Source of the DNA: Halioglobus sp.
GTDB lineage: Bacteria; Pseudomonadota; Gammaproteobacteria; Pseudomonadales; Halieaceae
Assembly (NCBI GenBank): GCA_029246385.1
Contig: JAQWNG010000039.1
Coordinates: forward strand, 62,001-126,000
Direction of reading: 5' to 3'
Length of the DNA stretch: 64,000 nt
Shown: in pieces, positions 1 to 8,511 of the stretch
How positions within the stretch are numbered: position 1 is the first letter of the stretch
Layout of the letters: every line of letters starts with the position of its first letter
The notes under the pieces: generated by a model
Seen by the model: the letters and a program-made list of their open reading frames with translations, nothing else
Databases searched by the model: none
What the model was told of the DNA's origin: nothing
Program-made: the position numbers and the translations under genes

Positions 1-2
1 CA

Positions 3-254
3 GAGACCTTTCTTCGACATCGGCACATAGACAAAGAACATCAGTAAGCGATTTTAGATGAGAACGCGGATCTCTGTTGGATGGGAGTGCGACCGTTGCA
101 GATGAAATCTGGAATAAGGACGGGTCAATATCGATTAGGCTATGACGCCTTCAATGGCTTATCCAGTATTACCTTTGCCGACTGTGCGCATGCCATGGTG
201 GCGATGCTTGACGATGACACCTGGCGAGGTCGAGCACCTATTGTGCAATACTAG
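3..254 (+). pseudogene. 3' remnant of an NmrA-like NAD(P)-binding reductase, nonsense-mutated, 5' end outside window
   Basis: Read in the frame beginning at base 3, this stretch gives the C-terminal part of an atypical short-chain dehydrogenase of the NmrA / NAD(P)H-binding type. The run 'MGVRPLQM' matches the family's 'W.i.RP..l' stretch, followed by 'GQYRLGYDAFNGLSSI', 'FADCAHAMVAMLDDD' and a final 'GRAPIVQY' before TAG at 252-254. An in-frame TAA at 45-47 interrupts the reading, with sensible residues on both sides (FLRHRHIDKEHQ, stop, AILDENAD). No plausible start codon or ribosome site follows the stop, so the tail is probably not made separately. The 5' part lies left of the window. The family call rests on remembered sequence patterns; the in-frame stop is seen directly. 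Confidence 0.6.
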
Positions 255-326
255 TCTCGCTATCAAATAATCATCTTGTAAAGACCTAAGCCAGAGCACT
301 GTGTTGGTCTTGAGGATATTAATTTT

Positions 327-493
327 ATGGAGATTTCTGCAATCCGCCCGCATGATGGTAGAAATGGCGGCCTTGTGCTGATAATGCCTGCGTTGCGTTC
401 AAGCATAACCCAGGTGTGCCAGAGGGGTGGAATATTTTGGGCGATCTATTGGTTCGTCTCTCTGAGGCGATACCTGTCAATGTAGAGATTTGA
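327..493 (+). pseudogene. unrecognised coding remnant, apparently frameshifted
   Basis: Two protein-like stretches lie in different frames. The first starts at ATG 327 and reads EISAIRPHDGRNGG. The second, from about 374, reads CADNACVAFKHNPGVPEGWN, continues with GDLLVRLSEAIPVNVEI and ends at TGA 491-493. One frame change near 360-375 would join them. No domain is recognised and no ribosome site precedes the ATG convincingly. It may be a decayed gene lying between the reductase remnant and the PNPOx-like gene, or chance. Confidence 0.25.
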
Positions 494-544
494 ATAGCAT
501 ATCGTCTCAGAGAAAATGTTGGTTTAGTGTATTGGAGAAACTTG

Positions 545-1090
545 ATGTCTGAGAAATTTGAAAAACTTGAGCATTCCCACAAAGCATTTATCCAGAAGCA
601 GCAGTTGTACTTCGTGGGTACGGCGAGTACCGAGGGTTATGTCAATCTGTCGCCTAAAGGGCTGGACAGTTTTCGCATCCTTGACGATTCTACTGTTGCG
701 TGGTTAAACCTGACTGGAAGTGGCAACGAGACCGCCGCGCATGTTCTGGAGAACGGCAGGATGACCCTTATGTTCTGTTCTTTTGACAAGCAGCCTCTGA
801 TTATGCGTCTGTACGGTCAGGCGACCGTGGTTCATCCGCGCGACAAGCGCTGGACTGAATTAGCAGCACTGTTCCCGTCCTACACCGGAGCACGCCAGAT
901 TTTTTCTTTGGATCTAGCGTTAGTGCAGACCTCCTGTGGCTACGCTGTACCCTACTTCAGATTAGAGGGGGAGAGACCGACACTGACCAAGTGGGCTGAT
1001 AGGCATGGCGAATCAGGCATATCCCACTATTGGAAAGAAAATAATACCAAGAGTATCAACGGCATAGACACGGGGATATTCAAGAAATAG
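545..1090 (+). CDS. pyridoxamine 5'-phosphate oxidase family protein (FMN-binding split barrel)
   Basis: A 181-residue protein of the Putative_PNPOx type. The N-terminal pattern 'KAFIQKQQLYFVGTAS' followed by 'YVNLSPKGLDSFRILDD' and 'LTGSGNETAAHVLENGRM' is characteristic of the FMN-binding split-barrel subgroup often labelled pyridoxamine 5'-phosphate oxidase. Members mostly bind flavin and act on unknown substrates, so true PNP oxidase activity should not be assumed. The ATG at 545 is preferred over an upstream in-frame GTG at 527 because GGAGA at 535-539 sits at normal spacing before it. The product looks cytosolic, with no signal peptide. It stands alone between a degraded region and a convergent GST gene. 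Confidence 0.85.
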   Translation: MSEKFEKLEHSHKAFIQKQQLYFVGTASTEGYVNLSPKGLDSFRILDDSTVAWLNLTGSGNETAAHVLENGRMTLMFCSFDKQPLIMRLYGQATVVHPRDKRWTELAALFPSYTGARQIFSLDLALVQTSCGYAVPYFRLEGERPTLTKWADRHGESGISHYWKENNTKSINGIDTGIFKK

Positions 1091-1285
1091 ATAGGCATTG
1101 CTTCTTTATTTAGACTTGTTATGAGCGGCATATATTCTTATACGGGTGAAGCTAAAACTAATAGGCAATCAAACGATAATGTACTGAGGCTCCAGAATTT
1201 GGCTGTTGCCGTGGGCCTGAAGTTCGCCAAAAGACTGGGTTTAAAGTACAGCTACGGAGAGATCATTAAGCGGGACGGTGATGGA

Positions 1286-2086
1286 TTAGATGGCGACTTT
1301 TCTTGCCTCAGGCTGTGTGACGGTTGCGGGTGGCACGTTATTGACAATCATGAAGTCGGGCACGAGCAGAGGGTTCTCTGGCAAATACTGCCGCAGGTTA
1401 TCCAGCCACTGCTTCAGCGCCGGTATCTCAGCAATTTTTAAGTCCTGCTCGATACCCACCATGTGATTGAATACCACTTGTGGGTAAATGGCGAAGTCGA
1501 CCAGTGAAGGCTGCCCTAGGCCGCCAAAGAAGGGCCCTTCTTTAAAGTGTCGCAGGAGTTCCATGCCTACCCGCATTTGCATGTCGGGTAATAATTCAGT
1601 TTGGTCAATATCACAAAGCATATGCTTGATGAATGGTGCCATCTTTAGCAACTCTGGCCAGGCGTTGCGGACCTCATCCGACAGCGGTGTCTGGCTGCTA
1701 ACTATCGCTGACAGCCGCCAGGCCGTCTGCCTAAATCTGGCGGTCATTTCACCCTCGTGTGCAAACCTGAATGCACTGAGGATCAGGCTGTCCGTCACCC
1801 ATTTATCCATGTTTAAAATCAGGTCCCGCTCCCGTGCGTTGCGACCAAACAGCGGTTGAGTGGGAAACAGCTCATCCAGCCACAGGGCCAGGGGTGTGGA
1901 GTCATTGCGCCACTCGTCATCGATTTGCAGGACCGGCACCTGTGTCTGGCGGGTAAATGCGATCTGCTCGGGGTTAGTCGGATCGACAGCTATAAATTCG
2001 AACGGCAGTTGCTTAAAATAGAGACAGCAGGCTAGCTTGCGCACAAAAGGACTCGTTGAATAGCCGTAGAGTCTGATTTTCGCCAT
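1286..2086 (-). CDS. glutathione S-transferase family protein
   Basis: This 266-residue protein opens with a thioredoxin-fold GST domain: 'IRLYGYSTSPFVRKLACCLY', then 'AFTRQTQVPVLQIDDEW' holding the conserved cis-proline (VPV), and 'DSTPLALWLDELFP' matching the glutathione-contacting 'eS.aI..yLde' region with D-S. An all-helical C-terminal domain follows (about residues 95-240) with 'GQPSLVDFAIYPQV', close to the family's 'G..lt.AD..l' motif. The substrate is unknown; such proteins conjugate glutathione or act as reductases in the cytoplasm. The gene is divergent from an AraC regulator at 2274, separated by about 190 bp that must contain both promoters, so control by that regulator is plausible but not shown. 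Confidence 0.9.
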   Translation of the reverse strand: MAKIRLYGYSTSPFVRKLACCLYFKQLPFEFIAVDPTNPEQIAFTRQTQVPVLQIDDEWRNDSTPLALWLDELFPTQPLFGRNARERDLILNMDKWVTDSLILSAFRFAHEGEMTARFRQTAWRLSAIVSSQTPLSDEVRNAWPELLKMAPFIKHMLCDIDQTELLPDMQMRVGMELLRHFKEGPFFGGLGQPSLVDFAIYPQVVFNHMVGIEQDLKIAEIPALKQWLDNLRQYLPENPLLVPDFMIVNNVPPATVTQPEARKVAI

Positions 2087-2273
2087 GAGTGTTCCTTAGA
2101 ATAAGGGTGTAGATGGCAGAGAGCTGATCCCTCAGAGCCGCGTTATCGTATATCTTATTATGCATTAGTCGAACGGTATTCAGTATGTCTTGCCGGCCCG
2201 CAAAATTGTCATTTTTTTCTAAATGACAAGCGGTTGGTGTTGGCAAAAATAAATGTGATGTAGGATCGTGATT

Positions 2274-3227
2274 ATGGATGCTTTATCAGATATTTTAAAA
2301 GCGACTCGCTGGTCAGCCAGTACTTATTTTAGCAGCGCCGGTGAAGGGCCATGGTGCATGCAGGTTCTTTACCGACCTCAAGGCATCTTCCACGCGGTTA
2401 TGAAAGGGCGCTGCTATCTGAGTCAGAGCGGCAATCCACAAATAACGGTCCTTGACGAAGGAGACGTCATTGCTTTTCCTACCGGTGGCGAGCACAGGAT
2501 CAGTGGCACAGCAAAAAACTTGAAGCTGCCCCCCAAGAGCGTAATCAAGTTGCCGGGAGACGATGATGTAATGGTGTTTAAGCATGGCGCAGTCAACTTC
2601 TCCAAACGAGGCCCCGATGAGCACTCGGCAGAGTCTGTTCTTTGGCTTAGTGGAACAATGTCCTACGATACCTCTATACGGCATCCTCTGCTGAAAGAAT
2701 TACCCTGTGCGATCCACGTCGGCGAGCAGGAAAAAGACGTTCGTCAGATTTTACAAAGCGTGATCAGTGTACTTGCCAGTGAGAATAAGGCAGAGACGCC
2801 TGGGGCAGAATTGATAAAATATCGTATGACAGAGGTACTCTTTCTGCAGTTGCTGCGGTGTCACATGCAGAGATCTATTCAGCCAGCGGGCTATTTTGCT
2901 GCGCTGTCACATCGACACATTGGTGTGGCCTTAAACCTCATCCATACCGAGAGTGACGGGTCGTTGACGGTGGAGTCGCTGTGTGACGCAGCGGCAATGA
3001 GTCGTACCCGCTTTAACGCGTGTTTTACGCAACTGGTCGGCGAGACACCGAAGGCTTATCTGTCCAATACTCGCCTGTTGCGTGCCAAAACAAAATTGCA
3101 AGACAGCCAGGAGCCTGTAACAAGCATAGCCGAGGCAGCGGGTTATTCGTCGGGCGCATCATTTAGTAAAGCAGTCAAGAAGCGTTTTGGCATGACGCCG
3201 GGAGAACTCCGAAAGTCGGATCACTAA
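2274..3227 (+). CDS. AraC family transcriptional regulator with N-terminal cupin sensor
   Basis: A 317-residue regulator. Residues about 1-190 form a cupin-type sensor ('SAGEGPWCMQVLYR', 'GDVIAFPTGGEHRIS'), like the AraC_binding/Cupin_6 group. The C-terminal ~100 residues contain the two helix-turn-helix motifs of AraC/XylS DNA binding: 'LTVESLCDAAAMSRTRFNAC' and 'PVTSIAEAAGYSSGASFSKA', then 'RFGMTPGELRK'. The ATG at 2274 is chosen over GTG 2268 because AGGA at 2262-2265 is correctly spaced. It probably regulates the divergent GST gene and possibly itself. The effector is unknown. Length and domain order are normal for the family. Confidence 0.9.
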   Translation: MDALSDILKATRWSASTYFSSAGEGPWCMQVLYRPQGIFHAVMKGRCYLSQSGNPQITVLDEGDVIAFPTGGEHRISGTAKNLKLPPKSVIKLPGDDDVMVFKHGAVNFSKRGPDEHSAESVLWLSGTMSYDTSIRHPLLKELPCAIHVGEQEKDVRQILQSVISVLASENKAETPGAELIKYRMTEVLFLQLLRCHMQRSIQPAGYFAALSHRHIGVALNLIHTESDGSLTVESLCDAAAMSRTRFNACFTQLVGETPKAYLSNTRLLRAKTKLQDSQEPVTSIAEAAGYSSGASFSKAVKKRFGMTPGELRKSDH

Positions 3228-3400
3228 CAATATCGTAGCCTAGTATGGAGCAATTCAAGCCTTTATTTTTGAATAATTGTGATCCTGTGATTGCATTGAA
3301 AGAAATGACAAAAAATATGTTCTCAGAGACACTGGCTAGGTGCATGCTGCATGAGACATTGCTAGCATCGATAGAGAAGTAATTTAAAACGGTGGATTGT

Positions 3401-4875
3401 ATGCGAGATAAAACGCTAAAAAACGTGGTTACCTGGCTTGCTTTTATCCTCCTTGTGGCACCGGGAACTCGGGCGCAAGCTCAGCTGTCTGGTCCGACGC
3501 TGGACGAGCCTTTCTACATGCCGACTCTGACCGACACCAGCACGCTGGACGTGGTGGTGGTCGAGCCCTGGCACGTCGACACCGTCAGCGGTACGACGCG
3601 TCAAAAGCTCATTAATATCCACGTCGATGACTGGTGGCCGGGCGTTAAGATTCGAGTGCCAGTGCGGCTTATTGTCCCACTGCAGGGTACCGTAGCGGGT
3701 TTCGTCATCACCGGTTCGGCGCTGGAAGGAACAGGTGAGGGCGATAAGAATATATCCGCAGGTCCGCAGGTCCGCAGGTGGCTCTCGACGGCGGTGTCGG
3801 GGTGGTCATGACCAAGATCAAAAGCCTCGGGAGTTATCCGGAGTTGTCCTCGCTGCCGACGCTGACAGCGCTGCGTAATCGCTTCCTGCAGGAGGATCTC
3901 AACTGGCGCTATACGGAGTTTTACTTCTGGGGCGCTATTATGATGCGTGCGATTACCGCGGCGTTTGACGACGACTTGTTCCTGCCCGGCCCGGTCATTG
4001 CTCACGGTGGCTCCGTGAACGGCATTACCCCGCTGGTCTCATCTATTCACGACGCGCGCATCACCGCGGTAAGAAGTACTGTCGCATTTACGGCCCTTAC
4101 GCCGATTCGGACCAATGACCCGCTCGCCCTTGCCGAGGTTGCGGCAGCCGACAGTGACTATGACGCCGCCGTCGCTGCAGGCCTGCCATAGGGCGATCAA
4201 CCGTGGTCTTATTATGACAAAGGCTACCGCTCCAACGCCGGCTTACTGGACGTGGCGCTAGCCCTTGGGTGGTCTGAAGCCGAGATCCAGGCCAGCTTCG
4301 ACCGTGTGGCGGACGATATTTACGTGAGCGAGAACTGGGATCAACTGGCCGCCCGCGGCGTCGATTACTTTAGCCTGCCTGGCTCTCACGATTGGGTGGC
4401 TTAGGATGTGCCCGGCACTGCCACCATTGTCCCTAATCTGCGCACCTATATCGTGCCCAACGGCGGCCACGGCCGCGCCGGCCATCCGGAGGCGCCTGAC
4501 GACAGTGTCGATGCCGCCTTCTTCGCTGAACAGTTGTTTGGGGCCGACGGTGGACTCCAGATACCCGAAATCTCTACCGTGGTCAACGGTGACACCCTCG
4601 AGATGACAGTGACTTTCCCGGATGGCGGCGTACCCGAGGATAGCCGCATTTTCTGGATGTATGAGCGCAAACCCGGTGGTTCATCCTGGTACCTATATGA
4701 TCTGTTTCCTGAAGACAACTGGACTGCGATGAGCGGCACCGGTAGTGCCGTCACTGCCTCTATCGCCCTCGAGCCCGGTCGCACGTCGATTGACCTGATC
4801 ACTACGCACACGGTCACCGTCGGTGGCAATGTTATCCCCATCAGCGCCCCCTACACACGCGTAGCGCTGGACTAA
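3401..4875 (+). pseudogene. secreted alpha/beta-hydrolase-like protein, disrupted by one frameshift and two stop codons
   Basis: A signal peptide (VTWLAFILLVAPGTRAQAQ) begins an open frame that runs to 3811. The protein then continues in another frame from about 3779 to 4875, broken by TAG at 4189-4191 and TAG at 4402-4404. The frame changes at three perfect copies of an 8-bp unit (3755-3778); removing one copy restores the frame exactly (...NISAGPQVALDGGVG...). Both stops could come from CAG to TAG changes. The repaired product would be about 488 residues. Hydrolase features are a nucleophile-elbow-like 'AHGGSVNGITPL' and a late 'VPNGGHGRAG' that could supply the histidine, with a beta-rich C-terminal domain. 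The substrate is unknown. It resembles secreted esterase or PhoPQ-activated-type proteins, but I cannot fix the family. Confidence 0.75.
3755..3778 (+). repeat. tandem 8-bp repeat, three copies
   Basis: The unit TCCGCAGG occurs three times head to tail (3755-3762, 3763-3770, 3771-3778) inside the secreted hydrolase reading frame. With two copies the frame is continuous; with three it is shifted. Because the unit is not a multiple of three, copy-number slippage would switch the frame. The downstream nonsense codons argue for decay rather than active phase variation. Confidence 0.9.
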
Positions 4876-5084
4876 AATCTAGGACGAATAAAAAAATGCC
4901 ATGAGCTTGCTCTCTTATGGATCAGAGTAACAACGCCTCAGAAAATCGTGAACAACACGTCGACTACTGTAAAACCTAACTGGCCTCTGTTGCTGAACAA
5001 TTCACATCCATCCTCGACAGCGCGGGGAACTGAGTCAGATTATTCCAGCGCATCCTTAGTGACATCGCATAGGCTGCGAATCTT

Positions 5085-6854
5085 TCAAACAGCGTCGCCA
5101 TCTTTGTTCAGCGCCCTGCTAATGGTCTCATGAACCTGTAACGATCTAAAGGGTTTGTGAAGGAACTGATCTGCCTCTTCCATACCTTGTCTTGCCGCCC
5201 CGCCGTCGGCGTACCCAGACATTAATATTATCTTGGTTGTTGGGCGCAGCATGCGCAGTCGCCGGGCCAGTTCACCGCCGTTCATCTTGGGCATCACGAC
5301 GTCTGTGAGCAAGAGGTCAATTTTGCCATCGTAGGTGGCGGCTTGCTGCAGCGCCTCAATGCCATCGCCTGCCAAAAGCACTTCATGGCCCTTGCTAACA
5401 AGCATCTCAAAGAGCATTTCGCGGATCTGTGTATTATCTTCGACGAGTAGAATAGTGGCGGGACTGGAAATTGGTACAGTGCTATCAAGGTCGCTCTGCG
5501 GTGGTGCAGGTGCCCCACTGATAGGAATCGTAATGCGAAATATGGTGCCGGCGCCGATATCACTGACAACGTCCACCTCACCACCGCTTTGGTGCACGAT
5601 ACCGTGAACAGACGCCAGCCCGAGGCCGCTGCCTTTTTCTGCTGGCTTAGTGGTGAAGAAAGGCTCGAAGATGCGTGCAAGGGTCTCTTGATCCATGCCG
5701 CAGCCGGTGTCTGCGACCGAAAGCTGTGCCCAAGATGCACCGTCACGGTACTTGCACACTGTGGAGAGGGTTAGCTGCCCTCCATCGGGCATGGCGTCGC
5801 GCGCATTGGTCGCCAAGTTCATGATAATTTGCTCGATCAGCGATGGGTCTACTTGTACCCAGGCGTCGTTCGCGGTGAGATCTGTACGAATAATGATGTC
5901 GGTGCCGATAAGGCGGTCAAGCATACTGACGGTTGCGAGGACGATTGCGTTAAGATCGACGGTCTCTACCCGCATGACTTGGCGCCTGGAGAATGCGAGT
6001 AACTGTTGTGTGAGCGTTGTGGCTCGCATGGCAGACTGTTGTATTGCGTCGCCCGCCTGCAAAACTGCGGCGGCGTCGGGCTGTTCAAGGAGGGTCTCGG
6101 CGTAGGAGACAATCACCGTAAGAATGTTGTTAAAGTCATGGGCGACGCCGCCAGCGAGGCGACCGATAGATTCGAGTCTAGCCGACTGCTCGACACGTGC
6201 CTCTAGCTGCTTGCGCTCGGTGGTATCTTCAAGCATAGCCATAGCACCCACGACCTTATTATCGCTCCCTCGTATGGGCGCAGTAGAGATTGCAATGGAG
6301 ATGCGGGTGCCGTCTTTTCGGCTTCGTTCGGCTTCAACGCCAGTAAAGCCTTGACCCTCGATAACGGTTTTGTAAAACACCTCGAAGCGGCTCCACTCGT
6401 TTTCTGGAACAAGAGGGTAAAGTTGGCCCAATACCTCGGTTTCGCTCCAGCCAAAAATTTTTTCGCAGGCTGGGTTCCACATGGTGACGCGCATATCGAG
6501 GTCGAGTGTCAGGATGGCCAACGGTGCGGCCTCGACCAGTGCTTCGAGAATGTGGCTCTTCTCCAGGAGAGTTCGGTCATCAGGTTTTGTGGGGTATACA
6601 ATGCGAGCGAACTGGCCATCAGGCAAATCATGATGGCGAACATTCCAATAGCGACCCGCTTGTTGGATTATTCTTTCACTCGCCAACAGCTCTGAGTCAC
6701 TCTGCAGCCAGACTTTGAGCTGCTCGCTGATAAAAACCGTGTGCCCGGCTGAGTCAGTCAGATATACCAGAGTATCACTGGCAGCCATGGCACTGAGCAG
6801 GGCAATTGTCGGGCTGGCGGTTGCTGTCGTTACGATATTTTTATCACGCGTCAT
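5085..6854 (-). CDS. hybrid sensor histidine kinase / response regulator with PAS domains
   Basis: About 589 residues, cytosolic by sequence. Order: a short N-terminal PAS-like segment ('DTLVYLTDSAGHTVFIS'), a PAS domain (about 100-220: 'MWNPACEKIFGWSETEVLG'), HisKA with the phospho-accepting histidine in 'GGVAHDFNNILTVI' (about H239), HATPase_c ('IIMNLATNARDAM', 'VADTGCGMD', 'GSGLGLASVHGIV'), and a C-terminal receiver domain ('TILLVEDN', phospho-acceptor Asp in 'LLTDVVMPKMNG', Lys in 'FLHKPFR'). The H-box type and attached receiver are typical of PAS hybrid kinases that pass phosphate to their own receiver. No output gene is adjacent. The start is uncertain: ATG at 6854 is used, with an in-frame TTG at 6884; neither has a good ribosome site. 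Confidence 0.9.
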   Translation of the reverse strand: MTRDKNIVTTATASPTIALLSAMAASDTLVYLTDSAGHTVFISEQLKVWLQSDSELLASERIIQQAGRYWNVRHHDLPDGQFARIVYPTKPDDRTLLEKSHILEALVEAAPLAILTLDLDMRVTMWNPACEKIFGWSETEVLGQLYPLVPENEWSRFEVFYKTVIEGQGFTGVEAERSRKDGTRISIAISTAPIRGSDNKVVGAMAMLEDTTERKQLEARVEQSARLESIGRLAGGVAHDFNNILTVIVSYAETLLEQPDAAAVLQAGDAIQQSAMRATTLTQQLLAFSRRQVMRVETVDLNAIVLATVSMLDRLIGTDIIIRTDLTANDAWVQVDPSLIEQIIMNLATNARDAMPDGGQLTLSTVCKYRDGASWAQLSVADTGCGMDQETLARIFEPFFTTKPAEKGSGLGLASVHGIVHQSGGEVDVVSDIGAGTIFRITIPISGAPAPPQSDLDSTVPISSPATILLVEDNTQIREMLFEMLVSKGHEVLLAGDGIEALQQAATYDGKIDLLLTDVVMPKMNGGELARRLRMLRPTTKIILMSGYADGGAARQGMEEADQFLHKPFRSLQVHETISRALNKDGDAV

Positions 6855-7133
6855 AAGGAGGGCGCCAGTATAATCCAAATGCAAGGGCCGTTGTAAACTA
6901 ATAGTCTTACCAAATTAACGGCCATGTTACTGCGTATTTTCACGCTTCGTTGGCGCTCGGAGTGGCGCTGCCAATGCTAGTGAGGCTCGCACTAGGGAGA
7001 CTATGCGCGGCCTCCATCTATTGCTGCAAGCTAAATTCTTTCGAGTAATCATACAATCTTCGCAACTTGGATTTCAGATTAAAAATTTAGCATATTTTTT
7101 TTAATTAGCTAATATTGATCTAGCAGGACGGGG

Positions 7134-7277
7134 TCAATTTTTTGCTGATCGACGGCAACGCTCCGAGCAATATTTGACGTCGCCCCACACTTTCGCCCAT
7201 TTTTTACGCCAGGTGAACGGTCGCCGACAAATGGGACATTGCTTTTGGGGAAGTTCACTTTTTTTGACTGTTTTCAT
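7134..7277 (-). CDS. DUF2256 domain-containing small zinc-ribbon-like protein
   Basis: A 47-residue protein starting at ATG 7277 and ending at TGA 7134-7136. It carries the full DUF2256 pattern: '[19 protein letters not shown]' then '[20 protein letters not shown]'. The two cysteine pairs (CPIC and CSERC) suggest a zinc site. DUF2256 genes are usually found next to cryptochrome/photolyase genes; here the intact copy is 73 bp downstream of an alpha/beta-hydrolase gene, about 15 kb away from the photolyase gene at 22,772, whose own neighbouring DUF2256 copy is dead. It could be co-transcribed with the hydrolase. The function is unknown. Confidence 0.85.
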   Translation of the reverse strand: MKTVKKSELPQKQCPICRRPFTWRKKWAKVWGDVKYCSERCRRSAKN

Positions 7278-7350
7278 TCTATCTAATGTCTGGTTATTGT
7301 CTACTGTGCGCCGTGACTATCGGGGGTAGTGTCTTACGGGTGTCCGCTGT

Positions 7351-8346
7351 TTACTGCTGGGTTCTGGTCACGTCTTTTTTGAATTTGGTGTCACATTCCC
7401 TTGATGGGTTTGCCAGCGTCGGCTCCCACCTCATCTCTGGCACGGGCTCTTCGAGAATAAACGCCTTAATCATCGCATTGACTTCAACCGGCGCATCCTG
7501 CTGCACCCAATGGGAAATTCTAGGCAAATAGCGCATTGTGAAGTCTGTAACCCACTTGTCAGTGCCGAAGGTCATTTCCTTGTTCAGCGCAAAATCGTCC
7601 TCTCCCCAGCACATTAGGGTTGGGGTTTTTATTATCGGAAAACCCAAATCTCTCTGACGCTTGGCACCGCCGCCGAGGACCAGCTGACGGTAATAGTTAA
7701 TCATCGCCTTGAGCCTGCCTGGACGAGCCGCATTTTCCGTGTAAAGTGCTAGGACATCATTGGAGTACATCTCTGGACGCGAGCTTGAGGCCTGAATAGC
7801 CTGTCCCACTGCAGGACCTCGCTGATTAGCAAGCCACTCTGGCAAGCGGGGAATCTGAAAGAAAAAGATGTACCATGATTTCTTTAGCTGCGACCAGCCT
7901 ACTTTCTCCGCAGCTGCGCCAGGGTGTGGCACATTGCAAATCACTAGCTTCGAAAGTGGTCTGACCTTTCGTATGGCAAAATACCATGCGATCACGGCAC
8001 CCCAATCATGAGCTAACAGTACGGTCTCATCACATTCTGCTGCGTCGATCAGGCCCGCTATATCAGCAAGCAAATTTTCAATCGCATAATCTTTTTTATC
8101 AGGTGGGATAGAAGAGTTACCATAGCCACGCATATTAGGGGCCCAAGCTTTATAACCCAGCTCCGCAAGCATAGGCAGTTGATTTCTCCATGAGACCGAA
8201 TGTTCAGGAAATCCGTGCAGGCAAATTGCCAGCTTCTTACTGGATTGATCGCCGCACATATCCACTTCAAAGCGTAACCCGTTGGCCGACATGTAGTTAG
8301 TGCTAATGGCATGATCAATCGCACTGGTTGTAGACATAACGCTCAT
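7351..8346 (-). CDS. alpha/beta hydrolase, epoxide-hydrolase-like
   Basis: A 331-residue alpha/beta-hydrolase. The oxyanion region is HGFPE (residues 44-48), followed by 'APNMRGYGNSS'. The nucleophile elbow 'LLAHDWGAVIAW' carries aspartate at about residue 114, as in soluble epoxide hydrolases and haloalkane dehalogenases rather than serine esterases. A late acid is in 'CWGEDDFAL' and the catalytic histidine in 'RISHWVQQDAP'. No signal peptide, so cytosolic. The likely reaction is hydrolysis of an epoxide or ester through a covalent Asp intermediate; the substrate is unknown. A DUF2256 gene follows 73 bp downstream on the same strand. An internal ATG nine bases in is an alternative start. Confidence 0.85.
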   Translation of the reverse strand: MSVMSTTSAIDHAISTNYMSANGLRFEVDMCGDQSSKKLAICLHGFPEHSVSWRNQLPMLAELGYKAWAPNMRGYGNSSIPPDKKDYAIENLLADIAGLIDAAECDETVLLAHDWGAVIAWYFAIRKVRPLSKLVICNVPHPGAAAEKVGWSQLKKSWYIFFFQIPRLPEWLANQRGPAVGQAIQASSSRPEMYSNDVLALYTENAARPGRLKAMINYYRQLVLGGGAKRQRDLGFPIIKTPTLMCWGEDDFALNKEMTFGTDKWVTDFTMRYLPRISHWVQQDAPVEVNAMIKAFILEEPVPEMRWEPTLANPSRECDTKFKKDVTRTQQ

Positions 8347-8511
8347 TGAATATTCTACCCTATGATTCGCGGCTAGCCTGAAAAAGATTTGAGGTTAGCA
8401 AACTGACGGGCCCAGATGCTGCGCTTACTTTTAATGCCTCACGCTTAGATTTTATATATTTAGGTAAAGAATTAATAGTAGCGCGGTGGTCAGAACAGCA
8501 ACACTCTAGCC

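Noticed and set aside
1121-1441. 106-residue plus-strand frame before the GST gene
   Set aside because: Half of it overlaps the GST gene in antisense; the rest has no domain and no ribosome site.
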